The notes beneath the pieces were generated by a model. That model saw only the letters and a program-made list of their open reading frames with translations, was not told the origin of the DNA and searched no databases. DNA of 64,000 bases from Clytia hemisphaerica (taxonomy: Eukaryota > Cnidaria > Hydrozoa > Leptothecata > Clytiidae), in assembly GCA_902728285.1 (NCBI GenBank), contig CACVBU010001196.1, forward strand, positions 62,001 through 126,000, in the 5' to 3' direction. Below are positions 46,950 to 60,600 of this stretch, one piece after another (positions within the stretch are counted from its first letter, which is position 1; every line of letters starts with the position of its first letter). Position numbers and translations under genes: made by a program.

Positions 46950-48510
46950 ATTTTGTGATCCCTCCTTCATAGAAACATTATGATAAACGAAAATGATTTC
47001 TCCGAATATAAATCTTTCACGACATTAATTAAAGAAACTACAAACTAGAGCTTAGAAAAATTATTTAAAAAATGCTCCGATGTCATAAAAATAATAACAC
47101 TATGGTTAATACGGAGATCTATTTACAGGAGCTTGTGTTAATAAATAAAGTCAACCAAATTAAAGAATATTTGCTGGGAACGAGAAAGGTTCCAAGCTTT
47201 ATATACTACTGAAGAACTCATAAATAATGAACGACTAGAAAAAATGAGAAAGAACAAACAATGAAAAGTGAAGTTACCTTTTTATAAAGAGAATATTTAA
47301 AAAAACTATGGGACCAATATGTAAAATGGACCCAAAAACTTTTTAAAACATTAACTTTTTAAATTCTCGCACCTTTTTTTTAACTTGAGAAAAGAAATCT
47401 CAACATTTGGATGATTTCAACCACAATTATATGAGCACGAATTGTTTCCGCAGAGATTCGAGTCTTTTTAGTAAAACTGAAATTTGAGTTTTCATAAAAA
47501 TATAAGAAACTAATTTGAATTACAAAATTACTGTCGTACAAAAACGGTGCAAAAATACAATATGACACGAATCTATTACAAAAATATATATTTTGACCAT
47601 GAAAGAAATTATTTTTGATTTTTATTTCCAATTATAAATAAAAATGACATTTTGAATTTTTTACCCAAAATATCATAAAATCCCAAAAATTTCCCAAAAA
47701 AACAAATACAATACAACAATACGATTTCCGAGGTAAAAAGTGATAATAGCTACTGAGCTTCAAAAAAGAAACTTTCTAAGAAGGTTGACTTTGTATTTCC
47801 CCATTACAACAAATACAGCGTGTCGAGCGTGTCCCAAAAAAAACACACCAATTTTCATATCAAGTAAAATCTTCACAATTTATGCGGAATTATATGACTT
47901 ACATACTTGATATTTCAATCTCAAAAACTTACTCATTCGTCTTGGGAGTTGAATATATTTTGACACTCCTGTCTCACAGCCCCGGTGGAACTTTTCTCCT
48001 CCGTGAAGATGGTTTTGGAGTGCAATTTTTAAACTTTGAATTTCTAATGGGGATAAAATCAAAATCAATTTCCCAGTAGGACTGAAATTTCTGCCAAATT
48101 TCCCAGGGTCTGTGACACAGGGGTGTATGAATGGAGCATTTAAAAATTATTTCAATTCTTCAAAGCCCAGTTTAGATAAAGAGTTTTGAGGATCAAAAAT
48201 GTATTCGCTTTTTTTGGGACACATTGCAGTGTTCGACATAAACATTCACAATGAATGAATGATACGAATGATAGAAATACGTCTGGCCCTTAATCATAAA
48301 TCACTTAAAAATCTTAATTAGTACAGATTATTATCTCAATCATTTTCTTATTTCTCACTTACAACCAAGACAGTTGTTGTACGCAACTCCTTAAAAGGGG
48401 CCAGTGCAAATCCACAACAACAGGCTTTTCTTTCCAACCCACATCCTTCACGAATTCCGGAAAATGACCAGAATGAAGACTTTTCCCTAAATTTTACGTC
48501 TTCTTCGTTT
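46950..48510. other. Intergenic AT-rich DNA
   Basis: No gene recognised between the long-TIR element and the 3' end of the DPP gene. Contains poly-T and poly-A runs and two near-identical GGGACAC motifs (about 47830 and 48220). The antiparallel short open frames at about 47880-48079 are featureless. Confidence 0.4.
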
Positions 48511-48609
48511 CTAAGTAGTTTCTAATCTCAATTTTGTTATGAGAAACTCGGCGAAGGTTTGGTAAAGATGATCCCTTGGGTTGATGCCATGATCTTTGTC
48601 TGGGTAATA
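48511..48609 (-). CDS. DPP alternative last exon B
   Basis: Acceptor TATATTTCAG, then YYPDKDHGINPRDHLY and a short tail ending RLETT and TAG (32 aa). It enters in phase 0, exactly like last exon A, so either can follow the exon ending at 50032. It carries its own DHG catalytic His. Its length after DHG matches the usual DPP4 C-terminus closely. Confidence 0.8.
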   Translation of the reverse strand, partial: YYPDKDHGINPRDHLYQTFAEFLITKLRLETT

Positions 48610-51600
48610 CTGAAATATAAAAGACACAGGAGTGAATATCAGAATTTTCAAGAAAAGTCCATTTAACCATCATTAAGACTAATGAGTTGTTTCGATTTTT
48701 TTCGCCAAACACTTCCAAAAATATAATTTTTAATGATAAAAATATTTTGAAATTTTTGAGAAAAAAGGTGTGAACCAAAATGAAAGTCCAGGAACATAAT
48801 AATTCAAGTATTCTTTTTCGAACGTCTGATTGGGTGTTTATCGAAGAAAAAAATGAAAACTTTAATTTATGAACTTTCTTCTTTCTTTAATTTCAGAATT
48901 GAATAGCAGATAGTCTAACAACAGAGGGGCTGTATGGTCTTGAGGGGTGGAGGAAGAGGGTAAAGGAGGATTGGGAGGGGTAAAGGAGGATTGGGAGGGG
49001 GCAAGGGTATGAGGGAGGGTGGTACATACCATACTACTTTTCTTGGTCAGGACGGAAATGAAATCCAAAAGGTTTGTTCAAGGGTTCGAGTTGCTCATTT
49101 TTCAAATGTAACAGAATGAATTCAGCAATTTTATAATAAATAAATCCATCACTCTCTATACCGTGGTCTCGGTCTGGGAAATACTGCAAAATTGAATAAA
49201 ATAAAAGAATTATATCCTTTGGAGACATGGAAATATAAGAGCCGATTTTTATTCTCGAAGGAAAGGTTTTTAGAATGGTTAATAATACATCTTTTGGCAG
49301 CGGTCGGAAAGACTTATAATATAACCTTCCCTCGTGTAGCTGGGTCATTAGACAAATAAATTTCGTGAACGCTTGAAGGGAAATCTTTCCATTGTTCAAA
49401 GCGAAATATCCTTTTTTCCCGTGAAGAACTTAAGAAATGAGTGGTCAAGGCACTAAAAATCCAACACAGAAATGTTTTCCAAGAACTACCCAAAAAAGAA
49501 AGCGTACTTCGAATGGTTTGGAAATCTTTAAGAAAGTGAGATATTTGATCAAAACTGATATCTTCACAGGGAAGATTTCGAAATGTAGCAGAACTCCTTA
49601 AGTACAATGAAAAGATGAGATTTTTCCAGAAGTCGAAGTATGGGTTATAAAGAGAGATAATTGAAAACATTTCTCAGGCCAAACGTGTGTTTTAATTTAT
49701 AGTTTTCTTCAGATAAAGGAACCGAGGCCAGTAATGCGCTTATTTCCTGACGTCATATTCATTTCGAAGAGATTTCTATTTGAGATTTCCCTCACGAAAC
49801 TATTGGATAAGCGAGATACGGGGCCATTTCTACAGACTTAAAAAGTTCCCTGATTATAAGTCATATGCCACAGTAATATAAAATCAATCTCAACTGGCAA
49901 AAAAATTTCAGGTCCGACTGTTTTCTGGAATCGTTTATGAGAAATTGACAAAGTGAACAGGGAAGAAGATCAGTTAATGTTACTAATGAAAATGACTCTA
50001 CAAAACTATGACAAATCCAGTAATAACATACCTGTGTTTTAAAACTGACTTTATTTTTAATGAGAGCGGATGATAATTGTGCAGAATTTTGGAAATGAAC
50101 ATTATCTAAAAAAAGAAGAGAACATTTTCAAAATCAGTAAAAAAATTGGTGAAACACTTCACAGTTTTTTTAAATAATTTCATAAGAGTACATATAGGAT
50201 CTTTTTTCATCTCCCCTTTATTCCACAATACAAAAAGAGGTTCAACCAGTGCACATAAGATTTCGAATGAAAAGAGTAAGCGAGCTTTTGAGCGCAGTGA
50301 TTGTCCGAGATAAAACGATCACATCAAAACATTAAGTCAATGGTAAACATATCGTTACAACCAAGTCGCCTCCGCTTCGATTTTCGTATACGCGTTCAAA
50401 TAAAAGGAATGTGCTGGAGTTTTTATAAGATACTTTAATAATTGGTTTTTGGAGTAAAAGAGGCGTTCTTTAGAAAAAGTAATAAAATCGTTTTATTAGT
50501 GGTTAACGACCAACTAAATCAAATAGGAGCTTGTAAAAACTCCAGCTTATCCAAAATAAAAAGCGACGCGTTTTTTGTTGTTGATGATGAAGAAGTAGAT
50601 CAGATCATCACATTCGCCGCAACTTTTTAAAACACAGAGTGTAATGCGCGGAGAACGGATGATCTGTTATGAGAACAGTTCAACACAGACGTTGTTAGAG
50701 GCCAAATTGAAAGCAGCATAAAAATGAACTATAACTAGCCTAACACAGGCCCGGCGGAAGCGGGGAGACTTCAGCCTCCCCACTTTTGAGCAAATGAGAT
50801 TTTTTTCTCATATCTCATTTTGAGCCTTCAGCCTTCCACCGGGCCTGTAACAGGGGGGTACTTTATAGTCTAATGAAAGAATGGGTATATTTAGTTGGAT
50901 TCTTTGAAGTACTAACCATCTGCTGTTCCGTGCATCAGTAGAAAATTCTTTCCTTTAAATTTCTCAGCTTTTGACATGATATTAGTGCTCTGAAGAATAG
51001 AAAAAGCAATATTTCGAAGAATTTGGGAAATTCATTACAAATTACGCAACGTAACAACGCGAGAGTTACGTAACGTAACAACGTGAGAGGAAGAGTTCCC
51101 TTAATTAAACACCCTTTATATTCACAACACGTAACACGTAACACGTATAGAGAGTTTGAAACAATATCAGCGGGTCAATATCATACGAATGTCAACAGCA
51201 TGGTTAAAGAAAAGTACAATGGAGTCTTCATAACTCGAGCAGACAGAGAGAACGCAAATTTGCTCGAGTTATAAAGTGTAGTTTATAAGGCACAAGGCAG
51301 GTTAACAGAAGTGACGAGAGAATTTGTTATAGACATGGCTTGGCAGCAGGTTTTAGGTTCCCCCTAAGAATTCAGGTGACCCCTAAGATTTAGGTAACCC
51401 CTGGTTGCCAAATATTTTAGGTGACCTCTAAGCCAATGACACGTCAAATTTTTTCGAAAATTCTTTTCAAACAATCAAACAAATACAACAGTTAGTTTAG
51501 CTTATTGCTAAATAGAATAAATACCCTAAGATATAAGAGATAAGCTAAGTACTGAAGGTTCAAGTCAGGCGTGCAGATCCCTTGCCAGACAGATCTTTTA

Positions 51601-54600
51601 TCTAAGTAAATGCATCAGGATTAAAGAATTTTTACAGATCAGTGCAGTAGGAAGCATTTTCATATTAAGGGGGATGAAGTTTAGTGACACTGCGAGGGCC
51701 AACCATGGTTTAGCCTAAGGGGGAAAATTTTGAAAATTTGAGCTCTAGATTGCTTGAAAATGCACTCAAAACATGCATTTATAAGACAATTATGACAAAT
51801 TAAAAAAGAAAAACTTTGCATTTTGCAAAATAACCATTTTTGAAAAATTATTGGTGCCCCCCAGTTGCTACGGCACTGCAGATAATATATTAGATACCAA
51901 ATTATCAGTTTTTGAGCATTGCTTAGATTAAAATATAAGATGAGAAAGTGCCAACCTATGGTCTGGTAGGCTACTTATAATTCAATCACCAAACATAGAA
52001 TCTAGCCCCCACGTCCATCTAAAAAAATTTAGGTGACCCCTAACATGGTTAGTCCCCCCTAGCCACAGGCTAAAATCAGGTACCAATTGCTGCTCGACCT
52101 TTTAGCCCCCCCCCCTCAGGCCAGGGGGGGGGTTCCAGCCATGGTTTATCAATTTGAATTATTTTTTTCAAGGCTTGGAAAAATTCTCTCCCAAAGTTAG
52201 TTTTATTTTCATTTTGATTCAAGGGTCGGTGGTCGGGTTCGTAAAACAGCTGCTGAACAAGTTGACCTATCCTAATCACAAGTTTTTGGTTTCCATTTAG
52301 TATCCTGTTATTCTCGTTTCTCTTACACCATGTGGTGGTAGGGATGATAATATAACAATAATAAAATTGAGAAGTGGTTTTTGTATATTTGTCTTGTGGT
52401 TTCAAACTCTTGGGATTCTCGGCTACAAGTTTCAAAGGCCAAGACAAAAGACTCTTCACAAAAAGTATATCCCTTCTCGAGATAAAACATTTCTGGTAGT
52501 GAGTGTGAAAAGAATATTTCAAGAAAATAACAATCCTAAAGTTTCATCAATTCCATAGTACATAACTTTGGTTTTATCGTTCATGGTGAATTTCGAAATT
52601 CAAGAAAGAAAATCTCAGAATAAGACTACCCTTTTTTGGCGCCCAAAGTTCCATTGAAAATGAGCCATGCAAAGGGCATGAAAGAAAATCCCTTAATTTA
52701 AAAGTTATTTTGAGGTCCTAAAGTTATCAGCTAAAATATAAAGAGGTAAAGTTATGTTAGGCTGGGTGGTTTGAATATGGACTACACTCGAAATGAAAAC
52801 AAATGAAAACAAAGGAAAATATAATGTCTCCTCTGTTTTAAGAGTTTCTACTAATTTTTTTCTTTTCATGTTTCTTCCCTTTTGAAGATGGAGGAGTGAC
52901 TGAAAAGGTTTGGATCATCCCGCGGTTTTGTCCCGCAAAATCGAGGTCGGTAAAATATCTCGAATATTCTAAGTAAATAATCTCTACAAGTAAAAACAGT
53001 CTCTATGGCAGAAAACATTACTTGGTAACAAGGATAAAAGAATACCTGATATCCAGCTAGGTTATCTTCAACTGTTGGTAGACCCATATATCGCTCACTG
53101 TACACAGTATCTGAAATCGAAAGTGAAAGTAATTAACACCGCAGAAAGCCCTTAGACCGTCTACGTCACACGCTACGGTTCCGTTTTGCTTAGAAACAAA
53201 ATAGAACCATTCTATCGGTTAAATTTAGTTTGTACGTCACTACTAACTAATAGAAGGGCTTCATTTCGTTAAAATGAAAAGTTACGTGCGAACATAGTCT
53301 TAGCCAGGAAATCTCTGATGGAAAAGAACTTTTGAGAACTTTTGAGAATTTTACAAATTTCTCTATGCAAAGCGGGTAGTTTTTGAAACGTTTACAGGTC
53401 GCTACAGACGCGCTCCAATGTTCCAAACTCTCGCAACTTTGGGAAGGAACCTTACCATAATATCTCCAATCGGTGACAGGTGCCACAGAGACTGCTGTGT
53501 TGATCGTGTTATTGGACATGGCGAGCGTGATGGCTGAATAAAATCCTCCGTATGACTGAAATAAAGAAATAAAAATTTTAGAGCTTTCCATCGAGTAAAA
53601 AGGCACTGTATCAAAAGCAAAATTACTGGGACAATAAGGCAAACGATGTGTTAAATACACGGCAAATAATAAATAATAGAGGCGGACCGTCGTGACAAGA
53701 AATCAAGACGAAGGCTTTGTGAAACAAGTATATATCTTAGGCTGAAGGAATCACTTTGCGTCGATAATATCGTGTATAATCATTCGCCATGATAGTAATT
53801 AAAATTTTATAATAAAATAAAGTTGATTTTGAAGGACATACCCATCCCCAAATGGCCATTTTGTCTTTATCAATATACTCCAGTTCTCCTAAATATCTAC
53901 AAAAAGGATATTATTAACATTTTTGAGAAAGATTTTGCTTCAGTTATGTGGTTTTCAACTATCAGATTGCCTAATTTAGCGATTACCGCCTAGTCTTTTT
54001 AAAAGTTTGTATTATCATAGTAGCCTCTCATCTCTATCCCAAACGCGATTTTTTGAGCGCAATGTTGAAATGGAGAGTCTACGTTAAGACCAAATGAAAA
54101 CATGGGAAACGTACTTTGCTACATTGATGGCGTCGATGGCTTCATAATATCCGAGCTTCTTGTAAACTGCATGTAAAAATCTGGAAATAGAAGGTGGTGA
54201 AAGAAATGTTATCAAAAATCAAAACAAAACCAAAGTTATTCAGTATCAAGCTTATCATGTTTAATAGTGTAGCATGCTATAATTCAGAAAAAATATTTAA
54301 CTGAAGGAACAAATTGATATTATCCCGTTACGATTATTGTACTATTATATAACAAAAATATTACTGTTAACCGACTTAGGATCATTTAGCATATTTATGT
54401 ATAGGTTAAAGATTAATCTAAAGGTTTTATTTTTACTAGAGTGTTCCCGTTTCATATCAGACACATTTCATATAAAAACAGTGTCTGCCTATTGTTACAT
54501 TATGCTGATATAAGCAAAAAAATGTTCTCTTTTCCTTTTTCTGACCAATCTTGCTCCACATCTGTGTCAAACCAATGTGAAAAAGCTTGGGTGAATCAAA

Positions 54601-57600
54601 AGTGATAAGCAAGCAAACGATACCACTCTTATTTAAAAACAAAACCTTTAAAAGAAATTCTGAAACAGAAGGGTAATCTATATTTTCAATTTTCATGTCT
54701 GGAAATAAGAGCAATGTCTATCAATTATGTTTATCAATTAACAATTTTATATTACATTTTTTACGTAAATATTAAAGTTTAAAGTTTAAGATTTTAAGCT
54801 TACTCATAACCATAGTAACCAGAGCCTCGAGCATCAATTTGCAGGACCAGAATATCGAAATTAGTGCATAAGTATTCATTGAAGTGCAACGAAAACATAT
54901 CTAACACCTAAAGTAAAAATTACGGAAACAATAGAAGAAGGAAGCGTAAACGAAGAAGATTAAAATCCAATATACATATCCAATGAATTACTCTGGAGTT
55001 CTAAAAAGTGAAAACTTTGAGACAAAACATTGAGATAAAAAACGTCGATAAGTTTTTATCGAAAAAATTCTTTGGATATGTATCAGTGTTGAGCTGCTCT
55101 TAATACCCTGTTCATTGCACTCTCACAGTGGAGGGTTACGACTTCATTCTAAAATTTTACTTTCGTATACCAAAAATTAGCAAATAACAAAGATTTTACT
55201 GCAAGAAGTTTCCCTACCCTTCCTACCCAGGACATGAAAAAACATTTTAAGCTGGAAAAACAAACAATGAACAAAGCATGAGCTTAAGCTCGATCACTGG
55301 GTGGACTTCTTTTCATTACTTACTTATACCCAAGAAAGCCAGTTCCACGCGCATCGAAAGCGACCACGATTATGTCATGTCCAAGAACGAAAAAATCGTT
55401 AAAGCCTATCCCGTATTGGTCTGTCACCTAAAGTTGAGGGTTTGAAAAGGGAGAGGTTAAGGGTGCTCGAGTTTGGGGGAGGGAAAGGTTAAAGAGTGGG
55501 AAGTATTTGGGTTAGGTAAATAAGGAGCTAGAATGAAATGAAAGATTGGTTCATGTGAAAAAACCATTTACTGCATGGGGATGAGGTATATTGGGCAGAA
55601 AGGAAGGTTCTGTTGTCATAAAAAGTCAAGTCTTATAGATCAACTTTGGACAGAAATAACTAAGAAATGCCTACTCGAATCTTGTTAAGATACTAAATGT
55701 TATACCTTTTGAGTATTTGGGCCACCATAGACATCAAATAAGACAGCATATTTCTTATTGACATCAAAGGTCGGAGGTCGTGTTTCTTTCACTGGGATAT
55801 CGTATCCATCAGATTTAATGGTGTAATATACGTTGACTGGTAGGTCCTTCTCTTTCAGTTGCTCACGAGATTTATCATTAGACGCCAACATTTGATAGAC
55901 TTTCTCGTTTTTGACGTCGAACATTTGAACAGTAGGGAGGAATGGACCTTGGCACATCAATGAAACCCAGCTACATTGTTTGCTGAACACTGGGTAGTGG
56001 TACGTACACTCTTGTTTGGTGGTAGGGTCTATAAAAATAAGGGTTTGTTTAACAACTAGGCTAAGGATCCCAAAATAAAACAGAAATAAATTACTTATGC
56101 GAAAAACACATTGATAGCTACAGGGACTAAATCAACAAAAATGCACGAAAAAATCAGGAAGATTTATTATTCATCCCAAGTGCCGAAAACCCGAAGGGTG
56201 ATTATAGAAATTCTAAAGATTCTTTAAGGGACGGATTAGCAAAAGGACCATTCCCATAGTTGGAAAGCAAATTTTTGCAAGTCCCTGCAACATTTTCGGG
56301 TGTTTATGCATGTTAGATGGTTTTTCGTTTTAAAATCACGAGCTGGATTGAAAAAGCCTAAAAGTTTGAAACCTTAAAAAAGACCGTTATTTGAATTTTT
56401 CACGCACGGTAGACTTTTCGAGGGTTCCCAGCTGGCACACAACGTTGTTTCAACGTTTATCTAACGTTCACAACGTCCATATAACGTTAAGTTAACGTTG
56501 AAACAACGTTGTGTGCCAGCTGGGTTGTTGATCTCTCCATATAAAGTAAACTATTTACAGATTTTTAGGTGTTATGGCTATTGTATATTTTTTGTATCGA
56601 GATATTTTCAGAAATTCATTTTGAAAAATAATAAGCGAGTTTCGGTAAAAAAAGTTAAAATGAGAATAAAATATTTTCCGGACTGAGAACGATAGTTTTG
56701 CCGAGCGACAGAATCAAAGAAAATGTTAAAAGTGAAAATACAATATTTCAAGTAACGGATAATTTTTAATCAAATCTCACAATAAATTATGAAAAACGGC
56801 TTAGGAATTTTTCACAAAGAAAATTTGTTGTTTAAAAAAGTGTCTAGCTAGCCAAAATCTGTCTACTCCTGAAGGGGAATGAACTAATGTTCTGTCGTTC
56901 TTAACTTTTTGGGAAAAATTATCTTATAATATTCTTGCAGTTTGGATCCAAACTCATCCTAAATCTAATATGAGCAGAAATTTTGCATTTCTGTGAAAGC
57001 TCTTAGCATGGCTGGGGAATTTTAGAGCAATTTACGAGCAAAATGCCCTAAAAATAGCATTCTTAGGCTCAGTTGCCTAATTCCGTGATGATGATATTCT
57101 TAGCATATTCTTAACTTTTGGGCAAAATTCATCATGAATATTCTTATAAACTGTTATAAAAGAAAAAGCGTGTTGCGGCTCTTTTACTCGTTATTTATGG
57201 ATCAAAACATTCCTCGGCAAAAGTTTCTTCGGCAAGATTCAAAATTGATTTATCAGATTAGAAATTCTTTCTAAAACCAAACTGCAGCATTTACCACGTT
57301 TATTGAAATGCGAGCTTTTAATAATGATAAAAATGTGTAGTACCTTTGATCAGTCCACAAGTGAGACATTTCTTTTCCTTTGTGTTGACATCGATACTGT
57401 AAACCTGGCGATAGCGCGGTGATTGTTCTGTGCTTCGAAAGTATCTAGAAAAATATCCAAGCAGCCCTCCTTAAGAAATGGTCGAAAATGATGTGGTGTC
57501 TGAAGTGTGGATTCAAAGATTGAAATTGACACCACGAAAGAACATACAATCAAATTATGGAGCACATACAATACCTGTAAAGAACTTTTTTTTGAACCGC

Positions 57601-60600
57601 TCAACGCTTTGACCCACGTGGACCCATTGGAAAAATTGCCACTTGAAAACAAAGAAAGCGCTAGGTTCAATGCGTCATCCTTAATGCGGTGCAAATCTCA
57701 AGGTTTCCCTTTTTCCTGCTCGGGAAAGGTTGAAGATTCATCTCTAGCCCTTCGGGGCTTCAAACTCAATGGCAAGGATACTCTTTATCCTAGGAGTGCA
57801 ATCTGTTTTAAAACCACGCGTCGACTTTCTGACAACAATTCGTTGACGAAACTTCTGACTTACACTAAATTGTCTTTACTGTTATAACAGTTGATATCTT
57901 GAACCCAATATTTCCCACGAGTCAAATAATCTATGGATGGTGTCTAAAGAAAAATGAATTGGTTAATTAATTTCAACTGCAAATGGCCGGAACATATCTC
58001 AAGATATCATGGACATGAGTCGGTCATGAACCTTTTAATCAGAATTTACAATCGGTGACGAAAAACTTGGCACAAAAAGGAAATCCACCGGGGTGTTTTG
58101 AAACCACAATCGATTTGTAAGTGCTCTAAAGTAGGTTCGAAGTGTAGAGTCGTAACTCTGAGTTTTAACGCTAGACTTAAGATCTAGACTGAGGATCAAA
58201 AAGTTCAAAAATGGTCCAGTAGGGCTTGAAATATAGCCTAGAAACCAATAACTCTCTCCCAGATCGAAATCAAGTTGAAGGCCCGAAATTGACATTCTCT
58301 CTCGAACTTCAATTTTCGAAAAATGGTAAATTAGCCAAAAGTGCCAATATGTTATGGCACTAATTGTGGATTGATAAAATTTCCTACGAATCAATAAAAA
58401 CTTTACAAATCATACAGTTATATCATACCTCACTGGTCAGGGAGACTTTCGCCAAATGTCGATTGTCGTCAATGGGTAGCATTGTGATGTAATAGCTGCC
58501 GTCTGGTGAAAATTTCGGTTTCACATACTAAAAAGGAAAATTATTGAACTTTATAACGTTAGCAGAATACGAACGAGAGAGGTTTAGAAAATCCCCTTTT
58601 AACAGTGGTCAATGTTATTTTGGTCAAAATGGATTTTACACAGCAAGTCAGGACAGGACAGGATATCCTTGAAATTTTGGTGCATTATACAGAATCTTGA
58701 AACGGAAAAGCCTTTAAATTTCACAGGTACGGAAATACTTTTAACACTGTTTTAAAGAAGGAGAAGAAAAAATGAAGCCATCATACATCATCGTCAATCC
58801 ACCCGTTCAGCGTTGAATGCTCTTCGACCTGTACATAAAGAAAACAAAATTAAACATCTTCAGACAACACCGAAACTCATAGAAAAAAAAACAAGTCTGG
58901 AATACTTTTCCTTGTATTTTCATCGGAAAATCGATTTGTGTCGCCTGTGGAAAAAATAGAGGTTTTAATATTAAAATTGCACGCATTACAAATTATAGTT
59001 AACGCTCTCTAATTCGACGTTCTAGTATTCGATGCGCTTCATTATTCGATATATTGAAAGTTACCATCAACATGAAACTCTCATAAACGACGTTATACCA
59101 TTCGTTTCGATACGCTCCTTTATTCGATAAAAATGTAATTCCCCTTGAAAATCGAATTAGAGAGCATCAATTGTATACGACAAGTCTTACAGTTTTTCCC
59201 TCGTCTTTATCAGGAGGATATGTGATACAAACAGTCTCGTTTTGAGCGCGGTTCATCCATTGGACGAATAATTCGTTCCCAGGCGTCCATTTCATGACGG
59301 CGTAATAATAATCACTGAAAAATATAGTCCAAAATTAGCTTTGATTAGTTCATTACATAAAATCCTTAAGAAACTTTATTTCTAAGACGACTAGAATTCC
59401 TAATTTCTTTAATTTGCCTCTCCAGTTTAGGTCACTCAATTTTAGCCAAAATCTTTCTAACGGTTGTACTGTCGCTCAAAGAAATCATGTTTTTTATTAT
59501 AGAAAGTGATTTGGAAGGATGGCAAAAATGGTATAATAAGCTCTAAAGGATTTCAAGCAGACTCAAAAAACTAAAACATTCTTTTTAAGAATATTAGCTA
59601 CAAAATTACGTTTTGGAGATTTTCGCAGGTGGTTTTGGATGTGATCGTTTAGATTCTCTGCTTTTGCTTTTCAAAACTTCTTCCATGTCAATGACACTGA
59701 ACTTGATAGTGGGGTTGGGGTAACCAGCCTAATGGGGAAAATGAAAAAAGTTACATAATTCTGACATCCATGTCAATTCTGATTTCATTAATAATTTTTG
59801 GAACGGGTAAAAAAGTTATATATCTATTTTGAGTTGACATTTCTGATAGTAATTTGCTTGACAGACTTGAGATCACCACAAGTATACTAAAAAAGATTCA
59901 ACGAGGTCAATAATATAAAAGCCAACTACTGTATGATATTAAAAAGACAGGAGGAGTCGGCGCAGAGTTAAATTGAATTCCAAACTCAGCTCTTCCATTC
60001 AAAGGGATAAAATCGAACTGATAGTCATTTAGGAGACTATGTAATAAAGGGATCACCAGAGGAACACATTACTATACCTTTGGGTAAGCAATTTTATCAA
60101 TAGTTGTGTACTGATGATCGACGGAACCGTAAACGGGGAACTTGAAGAAGGGAACATCCGTAGCATTGAATGTAACAAAAGCGATGTATCGGCCATCTTT
60201 GGAGACTTCGATGGCGTGCGTTGAAGCGATGATCTCCTCTGTTGATAAAAGCGAATTAGTGGGATTCGAATGTTGATTTATTCATCGTTTTATAAATAGT
60301 TAGAGTTTGGACAAGAAACGAGAATTTCTGTCACGATATATGCACTCATTTTGGTAGCAAAGTGGAATATGCATTTCTTCCTTATCTAGATCTTGTCCAC
60401 ACTGCGTTCAGAATTCTCACTGGCGGTTTAACCACAAAATTTATAAAAAAATGTCAGAAATTGTGCATGAAAAAGTTGGGTAACGTTCTTCATTATTTTT
60501 AGCCTTTCATAGAAGATTTTTATTCTTCATTTTAGATGAGAAAATAATCAGAGAGAAATGTAGCCACACATTGAAAAATATGTCAGCAACTTTTTTTTAA

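Noticed and set aside
57575..57650. Possible DPP exon reading SSGNFSNGSTWVKAL
   Set aside because: No phase allows joining to both neighbours without a stop; exon 57943-57864 joins 57444-57344 directly.
57507..57887. 126-codon + frame in the DPP region
   Set aside because: It overlaps a DPP exon on the other strand and shows no domain features.
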